Notes: generated by a model from the sequence alone, not told the origin. Positions 46,112 through 55,380 are shown, counted from the stretch's first letter. The stretch: DNA of 64,000 nucleotides from Acinetobacter calcoaceticus (GCF_016508255.1 NZ_JADVKT010000005.1:62001-126000), one strand, 5' to 3'. Translations and numbers: made by a program.

Positions 46112-46132
46112 ATAATTAATTTCTGGATTTTT

Positions 46133-46600
46133 ATGAAAAATTTAACTTATATATTTTTATTTTGTATTGGTTTTTTAGTAACGACTACGTCTTATGCACA
46201 AGTAAATATTAAACCTTTGTGGCATGGTAAGCTATTAAACAGTTTTGATATTCCTTTAAATAATTTGAAAAAGCCAAAGCAGGTTATTAAAGGTGAGGTT
46301 GATGAATGCAATGGTGGTTATTTTCCAGATCAATGGGTATATGACGATGGAGTGATACTCGCTACGGGCTCTTTAGATAAGGTATATGTAAGCCAGCAAA
46401 ATGGTCTAAAGTATGGTTCCCGATTATTTAATCATTTAACTACCGAGAATGAGTTTAAAAAGTTTTTTGGTGAACAGATCTATATGACTAAAAAACATGT
46501 TTATTCTTTACAACCTTGGGAAGGTAGTAATGATGGCTTACACTTTCATTTCCGTAATGGAAAACTACATTACTATACGCACTCTATTGATGACTGCTAA
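46133..46600 (+). CDS. Exported protein of unknown function
   Basis: This 155-residue protein has a signal peptide (residues 1-22, ending S-Y-A). Right after the cleavage site it has A-Q-V-N, as in the preceding gene. The mature part is rich in Tyr and Asn, with two cysteines, one of them the last residue. No motif is recognised. It follows the previous gene by 21 bp and precedes a third small gene by 22 bp. Confidence 0.6.
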   Translation: MKNLTYIFLFCIGFLVTTTSYAQVNIKPLWHGKLLNSFDIPLNNLKKPKQVIKGEVDECNGGYFPDQWVYDDGVILATGSLDKVYVSQQNGLKYGSRLFNHLTTENEFKKFFGEQIYMTKKHVYSLQPWEGSNDGLHFHFRNGKLHYYTHSIDDC

Positions 46601-46622
46601 TGATTAACTTTTAAGAATAACC

Positions 46623-46922
46623 ATGATCCTGAATTTAGTCCTATATAAACAGCAACAGTTTGATGCGATGGCCAAAAAAATTATGGCTGAACCTGAAAAA
46701 TATATAGATTTTAATTCGGTGTCAGATTTTTATAGTGCTGTGTGGCTCAAGGAATTTCCAAAAGGTACTACGGTTTCTACCACAGGCCTAGATGATGGCG
46801 CTGAAGAATTTTATGCGATTGTTCAATTTAAAGAGCAGTGCTTAAAATTTGATATTACAGAAAACCATTCGACACTTATTTTTCAGGATATGAATGGGGA
46901 AGTTATTAAGCGTGATTTTTAA
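46623..46922 (+). CDS. Small cytoplasmic protein of unknown function
   Basis: This 99-residue protein has no signal peptide and no recognised motif. The ribosome site is weak, so the real start could be the Met about 15 codons later. It has a mixed alpha/beta pattern with one Cys. It ends in a strong terminator and is last in the three-gene set. Alternative explanations include a remnant of a larger gene. Confidence 0.5.
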   Translation: MILNLVLYKQQQFDAMAKKIMAEPEKYIDFNSVSDFYSAVWLKEFPKGTTVSTTGLDDGAEEFYAIVQFKEQCLKFDITENHSTLIFQDMNGEVIKRDF

Positions 46923-46940
46923 TTTGTGAAATAAAACCGT

Positions 46941-46970
46941 AAAAAAAGCGACTTAACGTCGCTTTTTTTA
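46941..46970. terminator. Bidirectional intrinsic terminator
   Basis: AAAAAAGCGAC pairs with GTCGCTTTTTT across a 5-nt loop. It serves the small protein gene (plus) and the convergent IclR gene (minus). Confidence 0.9.
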
Positions 46971-47780
46971 GTAAATAAATTTCGAAATTTTATTTGCTGT
47001 TTCAATTACGAGGTTTGCAATATCTTCTTTAAAAGTTCTTTCGTCGTAAGTGGTAATCGGGCAACTTACTGAAATAACCGCGACCATTTTGCCATTTGAT
47101 TGTTTAAAAATAGGTGCAGCGCAGGCTGCCATATCATGATTGTAATGGCCCCAGCTCACCATTGTTTTTTGGGTTTTTACATAAGCTAATCTTTGTAATA
47201 GCGCTTTTAAATTGGTGGGTGTCAGTTCAGAGAAACTGTCCCAGTCATTGAAACTACGGTAACGCTGACGTACTTCTGTTTCAGGTAAATCCGACAATAA
47301 CATTTGCCCAATAACAGTGGCATGGGCAGGCCAGCGAGTACCTAAACTAATGTTGCTCGTAAAGGTTCCCATAGACTGAATATTATTTACAAAAACAATA
47401 TGTGTGCCTTCTAAAATAGAAAGATGAACAGCGAGTTTAGTTTGGTCGCGTAGTTCTTTCATTAAAGGGGTCGATAAATCGAGTAATGAAAGTTTGGATA
47501 AACTGTTAAAACCGAGTTCCATAACTTTTGAATCAAGTGAATAAGTTTTTTGAGATGCCTTTCTTAAATAGCCACAAGATTCGAGTGTATGGATTAGACG
47601 AAATGCACTAGAACGATTCACTTCTAAAATTTCAGCAATTTCTGTAATCGTCATTTCTTGTGCTTGTTGATTAAATGCTTGCAAGATGGCTAAACCCCGT
47701 ACAAGGCCGGGTACTAAATATCGTTCATCATTTTTTGTAGTTTCTGATTCTTGCGAATCTTCTTCAATTGTTAGGCTCAT
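46968..47780 (-). CDS. IclR-family transcriptional regulator
   Basis: The protein has 270 residues from the ATG at 47780, with AGGA upstream. The winged helix is M-T-I-T-E-I-A-E-I-L-E-V-N-R-S-S-A-F-R-L-I (about 43-63), followed by the IclR effector domain (about 95-265). It is divergent from the aromatic catabolism cluster that starts at 48054 and very likely controls it. A strong promoter and a partial palindrome lie in the shared 273-bp gap. Confidence 0.88.
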   Translation of the reverse strand: MSLTIEEDSQESETTKNDERYLVPGLVRGLAILQAFNQQAQEMTITEIAEILEVNRSSAFRLIHTLESCGYLRKASQKTYSLDSKVMELGFNSLSKLSLLDLSTPLMKELRDQTKLAVHLSILEGTHIVFVNNIQSMGTFTSNISLGTRWPAHATVIGQMLLSDLPETEVRQRYRSFNDWDSFSELTPTNLKALLQRLAYVKTQKTMVSWGHYNHDMAACAAPIFKQSNGKMVAVISVSCPITTYDERTFKEDIANLVIETANKISKFIY

Positions 47781-47962
47781 TCGTGTCTTTTTCCTATAAA
47801 TAAAACAAGGTTCAATTTGGAGCATGCTGCTTTATTTTAGAACTATTGTAATTGTTAAAAATACATAAAACAATTTTTATATTTAAAACTTTGTTTCTTG
47901 ATTGAAACGTAACAAAATATTTAAATTTTATTAAATTAATGAATTATATGTTTATTTTTACT

Positions 47963-48036
47963 TTGACAAAAAATGATCAAGGATATTATGCTTAGCTTAT
48001 GTTTTGAAAATCAAATTATGTTTTGTATATAAAACA
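47963..48036 (+). promoter_or_regulatory. Promoter and palindromic site ahead of the aromatic cluster
   Basis: TTGACA at 47963-47968 and TTATGC at 47986-47991 are spaced 17 bp apart, a near-consensus promoter for the cluster. TGTTTTGTATATAAAACA at 48019-48036 is an imperfect 18-bp palindrome between it and the first gene, and could be the IclR operator. Binding is inferred. Confidence 0.6.
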
Positions 48037-48053
48037 AAATGAGGACGCAAGGT

Positions 48054-48359
48054 ATGAGTTGGATCTCAGTTTGTCAGCAGGGTGACGTTAGCGAAGATGA
48101 GCCGAAAGCCATCGAAATTGAAGGGAAAAAAATTGGTGTATTTTTCGTCGATGAAAATTACTTTGCTATCGAAAATGTTTGCCCTCATGCGTATGCCTTA
48201 TTAACCGAAGGATTTATCGAAGATCAAACTGTGGAATGTCCATTGCACGAAGCAATTTTTGACATTCAGACAGGTGAGCTAAAAAGTGGACCCGGGTGTA
48301 GAAACCTATGTACGTACCCAGTTCGTGTTGAAGGACAGGATATTCAAATTCAACTCTAG
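48054..48359 (+). CDS. Rieske-type ferredoxin of a ring-hydroxylating oxygenase
   Basis: The protein has 101 residues from the ATG at 48054, the second of two in-frame ATGs. The [2Fe-2S] ligands are C43-P-H45 and C62-P-L-H65. This small ferredoxin passes electrons from the FAD reductase at 51497 to the oxygenase at 48703. It is first in the cluster, just after the promoter. The length and motifs fit the BphA3/NirD-like family. Confidence 0.92.
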   Translation: MSWISVCQQGDVSEDEPKAIEIEGKKIGVFFVDENYFAIENVCPHAYALLTEGFIEDQTVECPLHEAIFDIQTGELKSGPGCRNLCTYPVRVEGQDIQIQL

Positions 48360-48386
48360 TCCTCTCATGTACAAGGAAGCAGAACA

Positions 48387-48686
48387 ATGAAGACATTTAA
48401 TGAAAAGTTGGCAAGCTGGATTCATGCAACGCCAGCAACCGAAGCAGGTATCAACAATATTCAAGTTCCAGGTCAATCTGAATTGTTGGTTTGGCAAACA
48501 CGTTATAAAGAACCAACCCTCTACGAACAAGATTTTGTAAAGAACTTGATTCAGGCATTTTCTGCGGGCGCAACAGAGTTAGATGACGTTGTTTCTGCAC
48601 TTAATCAACAGGGTTTCCGCTGTGAATCTGCTGATGAATGGACTTCTGCAAGCTTTACAGAAGAAATGCAACGTTTAGGTTATTGA
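48387..48686 (+). CDS. Small protein of unknown function within the oxygenase operon
   Basis: This 99-residue protein sits between the ferredoxin (27 bp) and oxygenase (16 bp) genes. It has no cysteine near a cluster motif and one Cys near residue 84. It is mostly helical. The middle reads A-F-S-A-G-A-T-E-L-D-D-V-V-S-A-L-N-Q, which resembles a small winged or recombinase-like helix-turn-helix. It is too small to be the beta subunit of a ring-hydroxylating dioxygenase (about 160-190 residues). The role is unknown. It may assist oxygenase assembly or regulation. Confidence 0.6.
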   Translation: MKTFNEKLASWIHATPATEAGINNIQVPGQSELLVWQTRYKEPTLYEQDFVKNLIQAFSAGATELDDVVSALNQQGFRCESADEWTSASFTEEMQRLGY

Positions 48687-48702
48687 TTCAGGGAAGAATA
48701 AA

Positions 48703-49770
48703 ATGAACGCAATCGTATCAGCTTCACAAAGTGCTGAAGAATATTTAGAACTTGGTTTACGTGACCAATGGCATCCGGTTTTAGCAAGTTGGGAAGTGGC
48801 TGCTAACCCAGTCGGAATTACCCGCTTGGGTGAAAATATTGTGGTTTGGCGTGATGCCGAAGGTCAGGTACACGCACTTGAAGACCGCTGCCCACACCGT
48901 GGAGCTCGTCTTTCATTAGGCTGGAACTTGGGTGACCGTGTTGCTTGCTGGTATCACGGTGTTGAAGTTCGTGCTGATGGTGTCGTTGCAGATGTGCCGG
49001 CTGTTCACGAATGTCCAATGACTGGAACCAAATGTTTAAAGAACTATCCGGTCATTGAGCAACATGGTGCAATCTTCATCTGGTTCGGTATTGATGCAAA
49101 TGAACAGCCAAAACCACTTGAGTTCCCAGAGCAACTTGCAAGCGAAGAGTGGAGTGCATTCCTTTGCCAAGCAGACTGGAAAGTAAACCATCAATATGCC
49201 ATTGATAACGTGATGGACCCAATGCACGGGACATATTTGCACGCTACATCGCACTCGATGGCAGATGGTGAACGTACCGCAGAGATGAAGCACCGTACAA
49301 CTGATAATGGTTTTGTCTTTGAAAAAGAAGGCCAAACAGGGGTGAACTTCGACTGGGTCGAATATGGTTCAACAGGTGCAAGCTGGTTACGTCTTTCAAT
49401 CCCTTACCGTAAACAATTTGGTCCGGGTGGCGAATTTTGGATTGTGGGTTATGCAACTCCAATTGATGCGAACAATACCCGCGTATTTTTCTGGCGCTGC
49501 CGTAAGGTAAGTGGCTGGCAACGTAATGTATGGCGTTTCTTATATCGCAATCATTTAGAACAGTTGCATTGGGATGTGTTGGAACAAGACCGCATTATTT
49601 TAGAAAACCTTGCACCAAATGCACGTGAAAGAGAATTCCTCTATCAACACGACGTTGGTCTTGCACGTTTACGCCGTTTAATGAAAAAAGAAGCTGAGAA
49701 GCAATTAAAGAAAATTGCTGCGCTAAATGCATCAAATCGTATCGAGATGCAGGAAGAAGCTCATGGCTAA
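48703..49770 (+). CDS. Rieske non-heme iron oxygenase, alpha subunit
   Basis: This 355-residue oxygenase has a Rieske cluster motif C63-P-H65 and C82-W-Y-H85. The mononuclear iron site has D172-P-M-H175 with H180 (D-P-x-H-x4-H). Residues about 290-320 (E-Q-D-R-I-I-L-E-N) supply the remaining region. It has no paired beta-subunit gene, so it is a single-type oxygenase, as in carbazole or phthalate enzymes. It probably adds dioxygen to an aromatic ring to form a cis-diol. Electrons come from the neighbouring ferredoxin and reductase. Confidence 0.92.
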   Translation: MNAIVSASQSAEEYLELGLRDQWHPVLASWEVAANPVGITRLGENIVVWRDAEGQVHALEDRCPHRGARLSLGWNLGDRVACWYHGVEVRADGVVADVPAVHECPMTGTKCLKNYPVIEQHGAIFIWFGIDANEQPKPLEFPEQLASEEWSAFLCQADWKVNHQYAIDNVMDPMHGTYLHATSHSMADGERTAEMKHRTTDNGFVFEKEGQTGVNFDWVEYGSTGASWLRLSIPYRKQFGPGGEFWIVGYATPIDANNTRVFFWRCRKVSGWQRNVWRFLYRNHLEQLHWDVLEQDRIILENLAPNAREREFLYQHDVGLARLRRLMKKEAEKQLKKIAALNASNRIEMQEEAHG

Positions 49771-50527
49771 TGTCGCGTTGCTGCAAGGTAAAAAAGTTCT
49801 CGTAACTGGTGCTGCACGTGGTTTAGGCCGAGATTTCGCTCAAGCCATTGCCGAGGCAGGTGCTGAAGTTGTGATGGCAGATATTTTATCTGACTTGGTG
49901 CAACAAGAAGCACAAGTTTTACAGAAGCAAGGACTCAATGTTCATGCTGTCACCGTTGACCTTGCCAAGGCAGACTCTATTGAAAATGCAGTTGCAAAAA
50001 GCGTGGAAGTATTACAAGGACTAGATGGCCTTGTGAACTGTGCAGCGCTTGCAACCAATGTAGGTGGGAAAAATATGATTGATTACGATCCTGAACTTTG
50101 GGATCGGGTCATGACTATTAATGCAAAAGGTACATGGCTCATTAGTAAGGCGTGTGTTCCACATTTAAAGCAATCGGCTGCCGGCAAGATCATTAATGTT
50201 GCTTCCGATACAGCACTTTGGGGCGCACCGAACTTGATGGCTTATGTGGCAAGTAAGGGTGCAATTGTTGCCATGACCCGTTCAATGGCAAGAGAGTTGG
50301 GGCAGTTCAATATCTGTGTTAACACATTGTCTCCGGGGCTTACTCTGGTTGAAGCAACTGAGTATGTGCCACAGGAACGCCACGATTTATATGTAAATGG
50401 AAGAGCGATTCAACGTCAGCAACTTCCACAAGATTTAAATGGAACAGCATTGTATCTACTGTCGGATTTGTCCTCTTTTGTGACAGGTCAAAATATTCCG
50501 GTCAATGGCGGTTTTGTCTTTAACTAA
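49763..50527 (+). CDS. Short-chain dehydrogenase (probable cis-diol dehydrogenase)
   Basis: The protein has 254 residues from the ATG at 49763, which overlaps the oxygenase stop by 8 bp with AGGAAGAAG before it. The NAD(P)-binding motif is T-G-A-A-R-G-L-G, the catalytic Tyr/Lys motif is Y-V-A-S-K and N-V-A-S-D supplies the Ser. It is placed to oxidise the oxygenase product to a catechol. The C-terminal N-G-G-F region is typical of the family. The substrate is not known. Confidence 0.88.
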   Translation: MANVALLQGKKVLVTGAARGLGRDFAQAIAEAGAEVVMADILSDLVQQEAQVLQKQGLNVHAVTVDLAKADSIENAVAKSVEVLQGLDGLVNCAALATNVGGKNMIDYDPELWDRVMTINAKGTWLISKACVPHLKQSAAGKIINVASDTALWGAPNLMAYVASKGAIVAMTRSMARELGQFNICVNTLSPGLTLVEATEYVPQERHDLYVNGRAIQRQQLPQDLNGTALYLLSDLSSFVTGQNIPVNGGFVFN

Positions 50528-50538
50528 GGAGTAGTCAA

Positions 50539-51468
50539 ATGATTACAGGGATCGAGATTTTAAAGTTTGGAGTTGAAGATAGAGCCGCTTCGAACAAATT
50601 TTTAGCAGATTTTGGTTTAAGTCAAAGTACTTCTGACATTGAAGGCACAGATTTATATCAAACTCAAAATGGCAGCAAGATTTATCTATTTAATTGTGAT
50701 GATGACCGTTTGCCACCTGCTATTGAACAAGGTTCAACTTTACGTGAAGTCACTTGGGGTGTTGATAACGCTCAAGACCTCGAAGACTTAGCAGGGCGTT
50801 TGGCTGATGTAAATGGTTTTGAGCGTTCTGAAAATACAGTTCAGTGTCTTGACCCAAATGGAATGACTATTCGTTTTGAACAAAGCTTTGTTAAAGATGT
50901 TCAAGAACTCAAAACAGAAGGCATTAACCAATACGGCAACATTCAACGCGTAAATGCAGCAAGTCCTGTCTATGAAAAAGGTCAACCTGTTGCGATTGGA
51001 CATGTGGTGTTCTTCACACCGGATTTAGCAGCAACTGAAAATTTCTATATTGAAAAAGTAGGTTTCCATTTATCTGATGCCTACAAAAATCGCGGTGCAT
51101 TCTTACGTTGTCGCGGTGAAGGTTATCACCATGATTTGTTCTTGCTCAGTGTGCCAAATAAACCGGCTGGCCTAAATCACGTTGCATTCGTTGTTCGTGA
51201 TATTCATGAGGTGATTGGGGGCGGTTTAAATATGAATCGTTCGGAATGGTCAACTTTCATTGGGCCGGGACGCCACCCAATTTCTTCTGCTTATTTTTGG
51301 TACGTCAACTCACCATTGGGTGGTGCATTTGAATATTACACCAACGATGACTATTTGACAGAAGAATGGCAGCCGCGTGTAGAAGAACACCGTCTAGAGC
51401 TTTTCACCGAGTGGGCGATTGAAGGTGGTCTTGATGACACAACCCGCCGTCAGGTGAAGCCTGTTTAA
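50539..51468 (+). CDS. Extradiol ring-cleavage dioxygenase (VOC family)
   Basis: The protein has 309 residues from an ATG with AAGGAG 7 nt upstream. It has two vicinal-oxygen-chelate domains (about 1-115 and 145-300). The second carries the iron ligands: His in A-I-G-H-V-V-F, His in G-L-N-H-V-A-F and Glu in F-E-Y-Y near residue 270. Enzymes of this type cleave a catechol next to the hydroxyls. It follows the diol dehydrogenase, so it likely opens the ring formed by the preceding steps. Confidence 0.9.
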   Translation: MITGIEILKFGVEDRAASNKFLADFGLSQSTSDIEGTDLYQTQNGSKIYLFNCDDDRLPPAIEQGSTLREVTWGVDNAQDLEDLAGRLADVNGFERSENTVQCLDPNGMTIRFEQSFVKDVQELKTEGINQYGNIQRVNAASPVYEKGQPVAIGHVVFFTPDLAATENFYIEKVGFHLSDAYKNRGAFLRCRGEGYHHDLFLLSVPNKPAGLNHVAFVVRDIHEVIGGGLNMNRSEWSTFIGPGRHPISSAYFWYVNSPLGGAFEYYTNDDYLTEEWQPRVEEHRLELFTEWAIEGGLDDTTRRQVKPV

Positions 51469-51496
51469 CAGGCATTGCTGAACAAGGAAGATGGCT

Positions 51497-52708
51497 ATGG
51501 AAAAGATTGTAATTGTAGGTGCAGGGCAGGCAGCAGGTTGGGCGGTAAGCACACTGCGCCAAAATGGTTATGTGGGCGAAATTCATGTAGTTTCAAATGA
51601 AGATCAAGTGTTTTATGAGCGTCCGCCACTGTCTAAGCAAGTGCTTTCAAAAGAAGCAACTTATGAAAGTTTGAATCTGTTTTCTAATGAGCAGGTTCAA
51701 GAGTTCAACGTTCAATGGCACAAACCTGAAATTGCGACAAAAGTCGACCGTGAACAAAAACAGGTTCATTTAGAAAGTGGTCAGGTTTTGCCCTATGACA
51801 AATTGCTGATTGCAACAGGAAGCCGTGCTCGTGTACCAGTCAATACATGGCAGTTCATTCCAAATGTTGTGACCTTACGTAATGTGCATGACTGCGAACG
51901 CTTGGCAGAAATTTTAAAGAATGCAAAAAATGTTGCTGTGATTGGTGGTGGTTGGATCGGTCTTGAGATTGCCGCAACTGCACGTAAACAAGGTAAAGAC
52001 GTTCATATTTTTGAATATGGCGACCGCTTGTGTGCAAGAAGTGTGAGTCCGGAAGTTTCTGCATTTTTAAAAAATATGCATGAAACCCAAGGTACAAAAA
52101 TTCACTTAGACAGCAAAAGCCTTCACTTGGTTGAAGCTCCTAGCCAAAAAGTTGAAGTGGTGAATCATCCACAAAATAGTCAGTTATTTGACTGTGTTGT
52201 GGTGGGTGCAGGCGCCGAGATTGCCAAAGAGTTAGGTGTTCATGCTGGCCTCGATGTGAAAGATGGCATTGTGGTGAACTGTTTTGGACAAACCTCAGAT
52301 CAAAACATTTATGCCGCAGGCGATGTCGCAATTCATCCGGGCTTGGGCTATTGCATTCAGTCTTGGGCAAATGCACAAAATCAGGCCATTGCCGCAGCGA
52401 AATCGATGCTCGGGATTGAAACCGAATACACTGATATTCCATGGCTCTGGTCTGATCAATATCACTTTAATATCCAGATTTTAGGAACTTACCAACCTGA
52501 ACAAACGAAAGAGTTGGTGATTCGCCAAGGTGGTGAAGATCAGGTGAGCTATTTATATTTGGACCATGAAAATCGTTTGCTGAACATGATTGCAATTAAT
52601 GATTCAAAATTGGTCAAACTGGCAAAACGTTGGATGCAAGCCAACACCATTTTAGATCCAATACTGTTAGCAGATTCTGAATTTAATGTCATGAAGTTAA
52701 AACCGTAA
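51497..52708 (+). CDS. Ferredoxin reductase (FAD, BphA4-like)
   Basis: The protein has 403 residues from the ATG at 51497, which is better spaced from AAGGAAG than the ATG at 51491. The FAD motif is I-V-I-V-G-A-G-Q-A-A, the NAD motif is V-A-V-I-G-G-G-W-I-G-L-E-I-A and the second FAD motif is Y-A-A-G-D-V-A. It passes electrons from NADH to the ferredoxin at 48054. The C-terminal domain is of the reductase type. Confidence 0.92.
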   Translation: MEKIVIVGAGQAAGWAVSTLRQNGYVGEIHVVSNEDQVFYERPPLSKQVLSKEATYESLNLFSNEQVQEFNVQWHKPEIATKVDREQKQVHLESGQVLPYDKLLIATGSRARVPVNTWQFIPNVVTLRNVHDCERLAEILKNAKNVAVIGGGWIGLEIAATARKQGKDVHIFEYGDRLCARSVSPEVSAFLKNMHETQGTKIHLDSKSLHLVEAPSQKVEVVNHPQNSQLFDCVVVGAGAEIAKELGVHAGLDVKDGIVVNCFGQTSDQNIYAAGDVAIHPGLGYCIQSWANAQNQAIAAAKSMLGIETEYTDIPWLWSDQYHFNIQILGTYQPEQTKELVIRQGGEDQVSYLYLDHENRLLNMIAINDSKLVKLAKRWMQANTILDPILLADSEFNVMKLKP

Positions 52709-52750
52709 ACATTAAATCTGGTTCTCATTACCAAATCGAAGGAATGACAC

Positions 52751-53974
52751 ATGAGTAATGAAGAAAAAAGTGGATTAAAGCATTGGGTACCTGCTTTTGT
52801 CCTTATGGTGTGTGTGGTACTGGCATTTTTTGACAAGATCAGTATTGCGGTTTTATTTTCAGATCCGCATTTTCAAAACTCGATGGGAATCGCTGGAGAT
52901 AAAGCCAAACTAGGATGGCTCATGACAAGCTTCTTGCTTTCCTATGGTTTTTCATCAGTCTTTCTAAGCTTTTTGGGTGACATCTTTAACCCAAAGAAAA
53001 TGCTGTTCTGGAGTGTAACTTCATGGGGTTTACTCATGTTTTGCATGGGATTTACCACCAGTTATTCAGGCATGCTGATTTTACGTGTGCTGCTTGGTTT
53101 AGCAGAGGGACCGCTATTTGCTTTGGCCTATACCATTGTTAAGCAGACTTACACAGATCATCAGCAGGCCCGTGCTTCAACCATGTTCTTACTTGGAACG
53201 CCGATTGGTGCATTCCTTGGGTTCCCAATCACAGCAAATGTTTTGGCACACCATGACTGGCATACCACTTTTTTTGTGATGGCCGGATTAACACTAATCG
53301 CTATTTTCAGCATTGTTTTTGGCTTACGTAACTTGCAACTCAAGAAAACAGTCGAAATTGATGGTGAGAGCAAACGTACCAATTTCAAAGGCCATGTTGC
53401 CAATACCAAGATACTTTTGAGCAATAGAGCATTTTGGCTAGTTTGTCTCTTCAACATTGCATTGATGACTTATTTATGGGGCTTAAATAGCTGGGTTCCT
53501 TCTTACTTAATGCAAGACAAAGGCTTCAACCTCAAAGAATTTGGGATGTATTCAAGCTTTCCATTCATTGCCATGTTAGTTGGTGAAATCATCGGCGCGT
53601 TTTTATCTGACAAGTTAGGTCGCCGCGCAATTCAAGTATTTAGTGGCTTATTACTCGCAGGCATTTTCATGTATGTGATGGTCATTATGACCCAGCCGTT
53701 ACTGATTATTGCTGCCATGTCTTTAAGTGCGATGGCTTGGGGTTTTGGAGTGGCCGCTGTATTTGCTCTTCTTGCAAAAGTAACGACCTCAAATGTAGGT
53801 GCAACGGCAGGCGGAATATTTAATGGTCTGGGTAATTTTGCAAGTGCAATTGCACCCGTACTGATTGGCTACATCGTGATGCAAACCCATAGTTTTAATT
53901 TAGGAATTACCTTCTTGGCTGCTGTCGCTGTCATTGGGTCTTTGTTCTTGGTTCCTCTTTTAAAACGTTATTAA
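52751..53974 (+). CDS. MFS transporter (probable aromatic-acid importer)
   Basis: This 407-residue protein has twelve membrane segments. It has the loop motif F-L-G-D-I-F-N-P-K-K after helix 2, with the usual final Arg replaced by Lys, and F-L-S-D-K-L-G-R-R-A in the second half. A F-F-D-K-I-S motif in helix 1 is common in the ACS-like anion carriers. It sits inside the catabolic cluster, so it presumably imports the growth substrate. It starts 42 bp after the reductase. Confidence 0.87.
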   Translation: MSNEEKSGLKHWVPAFVLMVCVVLAFFDKISIAVLFSDPHFQNSMGIAGDKAKLGWLMTSFLLSYGFSSVFLSFLGDIFNPKKMLFWSVTSWGLLMFCMGFTTSYSGMLILRVLLGLAEGPLFALAYTIVKQTYTDHQQARASTMFLLGTPIGAFLGFPITANVLAHHDWHTTFFVMAGLTLIAIFSIVFGLRNLQLKKTVEIDGESKRTNFKGHVANTKILLSNRAFWLVCLFNIALMTYLWGLNSWVPSYLMQDKGFNLKEFGMYSSFPFIAMLVGEIIGAFLSDKLGRRAIQVFSGLLLAGIFMYVMVIMTQPLLIIAAMSLSAMAWGFGVAAVFALLAKVTTSNVGATAGGIFNGLGNFASAIAPVLIGYIVMQTHSFNLGITFLAAVAVIGSLFLVPLLKRY

Positions 53975-53997
53975 TTCACTGTATAGGAGTTCAAAAA

Positions 53998-54519
53998 ATG
54001 ACTACACAACAATTCGAATCGTGGGCACAACCAGAAAATGCTTCTTTAGAAGATTGGTTAAATACACGTATTGCTCGCTTTGAAACTCGTAAATATGACT
54101 TTGATGCTTTGAAATTCCAAGCAGATTACGACCCGAAATATCGCCGTGCACAAATGCGTTACATGGGTACGGGCGCAACAGGTGTTGCAAATGATGGCAA
54201 CACTGTACCAGCAGAAAACTTTACATTTTCGACCATGGTTTTACCACCGCAGTGTGAAGGCCCTTTGCACATTCACCATGATGTTGAAGAAGTTTTCTTT
54301 ATGCTCCGCGGTGAAATTGATTTGTTCATTGAGCACAACGGCGAAAAATTTGAGACCCGTTTAAAAGAGCGTGACCTGATTTCAATTCCACCGGGAATTT
54401 ACCGTGGTCTATTTAACCCGGGTCAAGAAGATGCCTTGATGTGTGTGATGTTGGGAACAGGGAAGCCAACAATTCCTAACTATCCACCAGAGCACCCATT
54501 ATCTCAAATCAAACGTTAA
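53998..54519 (+). CDS. Cupin-domain protein
   Basis: This 173-residue protein has one cupin barrel: the metal-binding pattern G-P-L-H-I-H-H-D-V-E-E-V-F-F-M-L-R-G (about 81-98) and I-P-P-G-I-Y-R-G in the second motif. In that second motif the usual His of G-x-x-H appears to be Arg, so metal coordination may differ. The N-terminal 60 residues are of unknown fold. Cupins in catabolic clusters act as dioxygenases, isomerases or sensors. I cannot decide its role here. Confidence 0.8.
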   Translation: MTTQQFESWAQPENASLEDWLNTRIARFETRKYDFDALKFQADYDPKYRRAQMRYMGTGATGVANDGNTVPAENFTFSTMVLPPQCEGPLHIHHDVEEVFFMLRGEIDLFIEHNGEKFETRLKERDLISIPPGIYRGLFNPGQEDALMCVMLGTGKPTIPNYPPEHPLSQIKR

Positions 54520-54555
54520 TTGTTTGATGAAGTGAATGAAGGGAAAGGAATAAAA

Positions 54556-55380
54556 ATGATGACACTCATTGAAAAGTTAGCAGAATTTCCGGTAAAGACG
54601 GTGACCGTTTTAGGTCAGCAACAAGCATATCGGGAAGCTGGTCAGGGCGAATACCTTGTGCTGTTGCATGGCATTAGTTCGGGTTCTGCTTCTTGGGTGA
54701 ACCAACTTGAAGTGCTGTCTCATCATTTTCATGTCATTGCCTGGGATGCACCGGGCTATGGCAAATCAGATGAACTTTTAACTGATCAGCCGAATGCTAC
54801 CGATTATGCAAAGCGTTTGGCAGCATTGTTTGATGTTTTAAAAATTGAAAAAGCTATTGTCGTGGGTCACTCATTAGGTGCCTTACAGGCGAGTGCATTT
54901 GCTGCACTTTACCCAGAGCGAGTGGAACATTTAGTTGTCGCTAATTTAGCTCAAGGCTATCAACGCCACGATGAACAAACACAAATTCAGGTTTTTGAAA
55001 AAAGACCAAAAATGTTGAAAGAGTTAGGTGCTAAAGGCATGGCTGAAAGCCGTGGACCTCATTTGATTTATAGACAAGAACCACAAGCCTTGGCTTTAGT
55101 TTCAGAGGTGATGCAACAGTTGACTCTAAAAGGTTTCACACATGCATCGTACTTACTTGCCTATGACGAAATACGTAATTATTTAACCGATTTAAAAGTC
55201 CCATGCACAGTCATTGCAGGGCAGCAAGATCAAATCACTCCTGCGTTAGGTATACAAGAGCTTGCTCAGGAATTGCAGTTGGAACAGCACTACATCATCC
55301 AAGATGCAGGACATTTAAGTTATGTTGACCAACCGCAAGCATTTAACCAAATTATGTTGACGATTCAGGAACAATCGTAA
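54556..55380 (+). CDS. Alpha/beta-hydrolase (probable meta-cleavage product hydrolase)
   Basis: The protein has 274 residues from an ATG preceded by AAAGGAATAAAA. The nucleophile elbow is V-V-G-H-S-L-G-A (Ser about 104). The oxyanion motif is L-L-H-G-I-S-S-G, A-G-Q-Q-D-Q-I-T-P holds the Asp, and D-A-G-H-L-S-Y holds the His. The fold and position match C-C hydrolases that split ring-fission products. The expected products are a carboxylic acid and an unsaturated hydroxy-dienoate. The gene follows the cupin by 36 bp. Confidence 0.87.
   Translation: MMTLIEKLAEFPVKTVTVLGQQQAYREAGQGEYLVLLHGISSGSASWVNQLEVLSHHFHVIAWDAPGYGKSDELLTDQPNATDYAKRLAALFDVLKIEKAIVVGHSLGALQASAFAALYPERVEHLVVANLAQGYQRHDEQTQIQVFEKRPKMLKELGAKGMAESRGPHLIYRQEPQALALVSEVMQQLTLKGFTHASYLLAYDEIRNYLTDLKVPCTVIAGQQDQITPALGIQELAQELQLEQHYIIQDAGHLSYVDQPQAFNQIMLTIQEQS

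Noticed and set aside
48306..48530. A minus-strand open frame across the ferredoxin/99-residue gene junction
   Set aside because: It runs opposite two well-supported operon genes and has no ribosome site or family motif.
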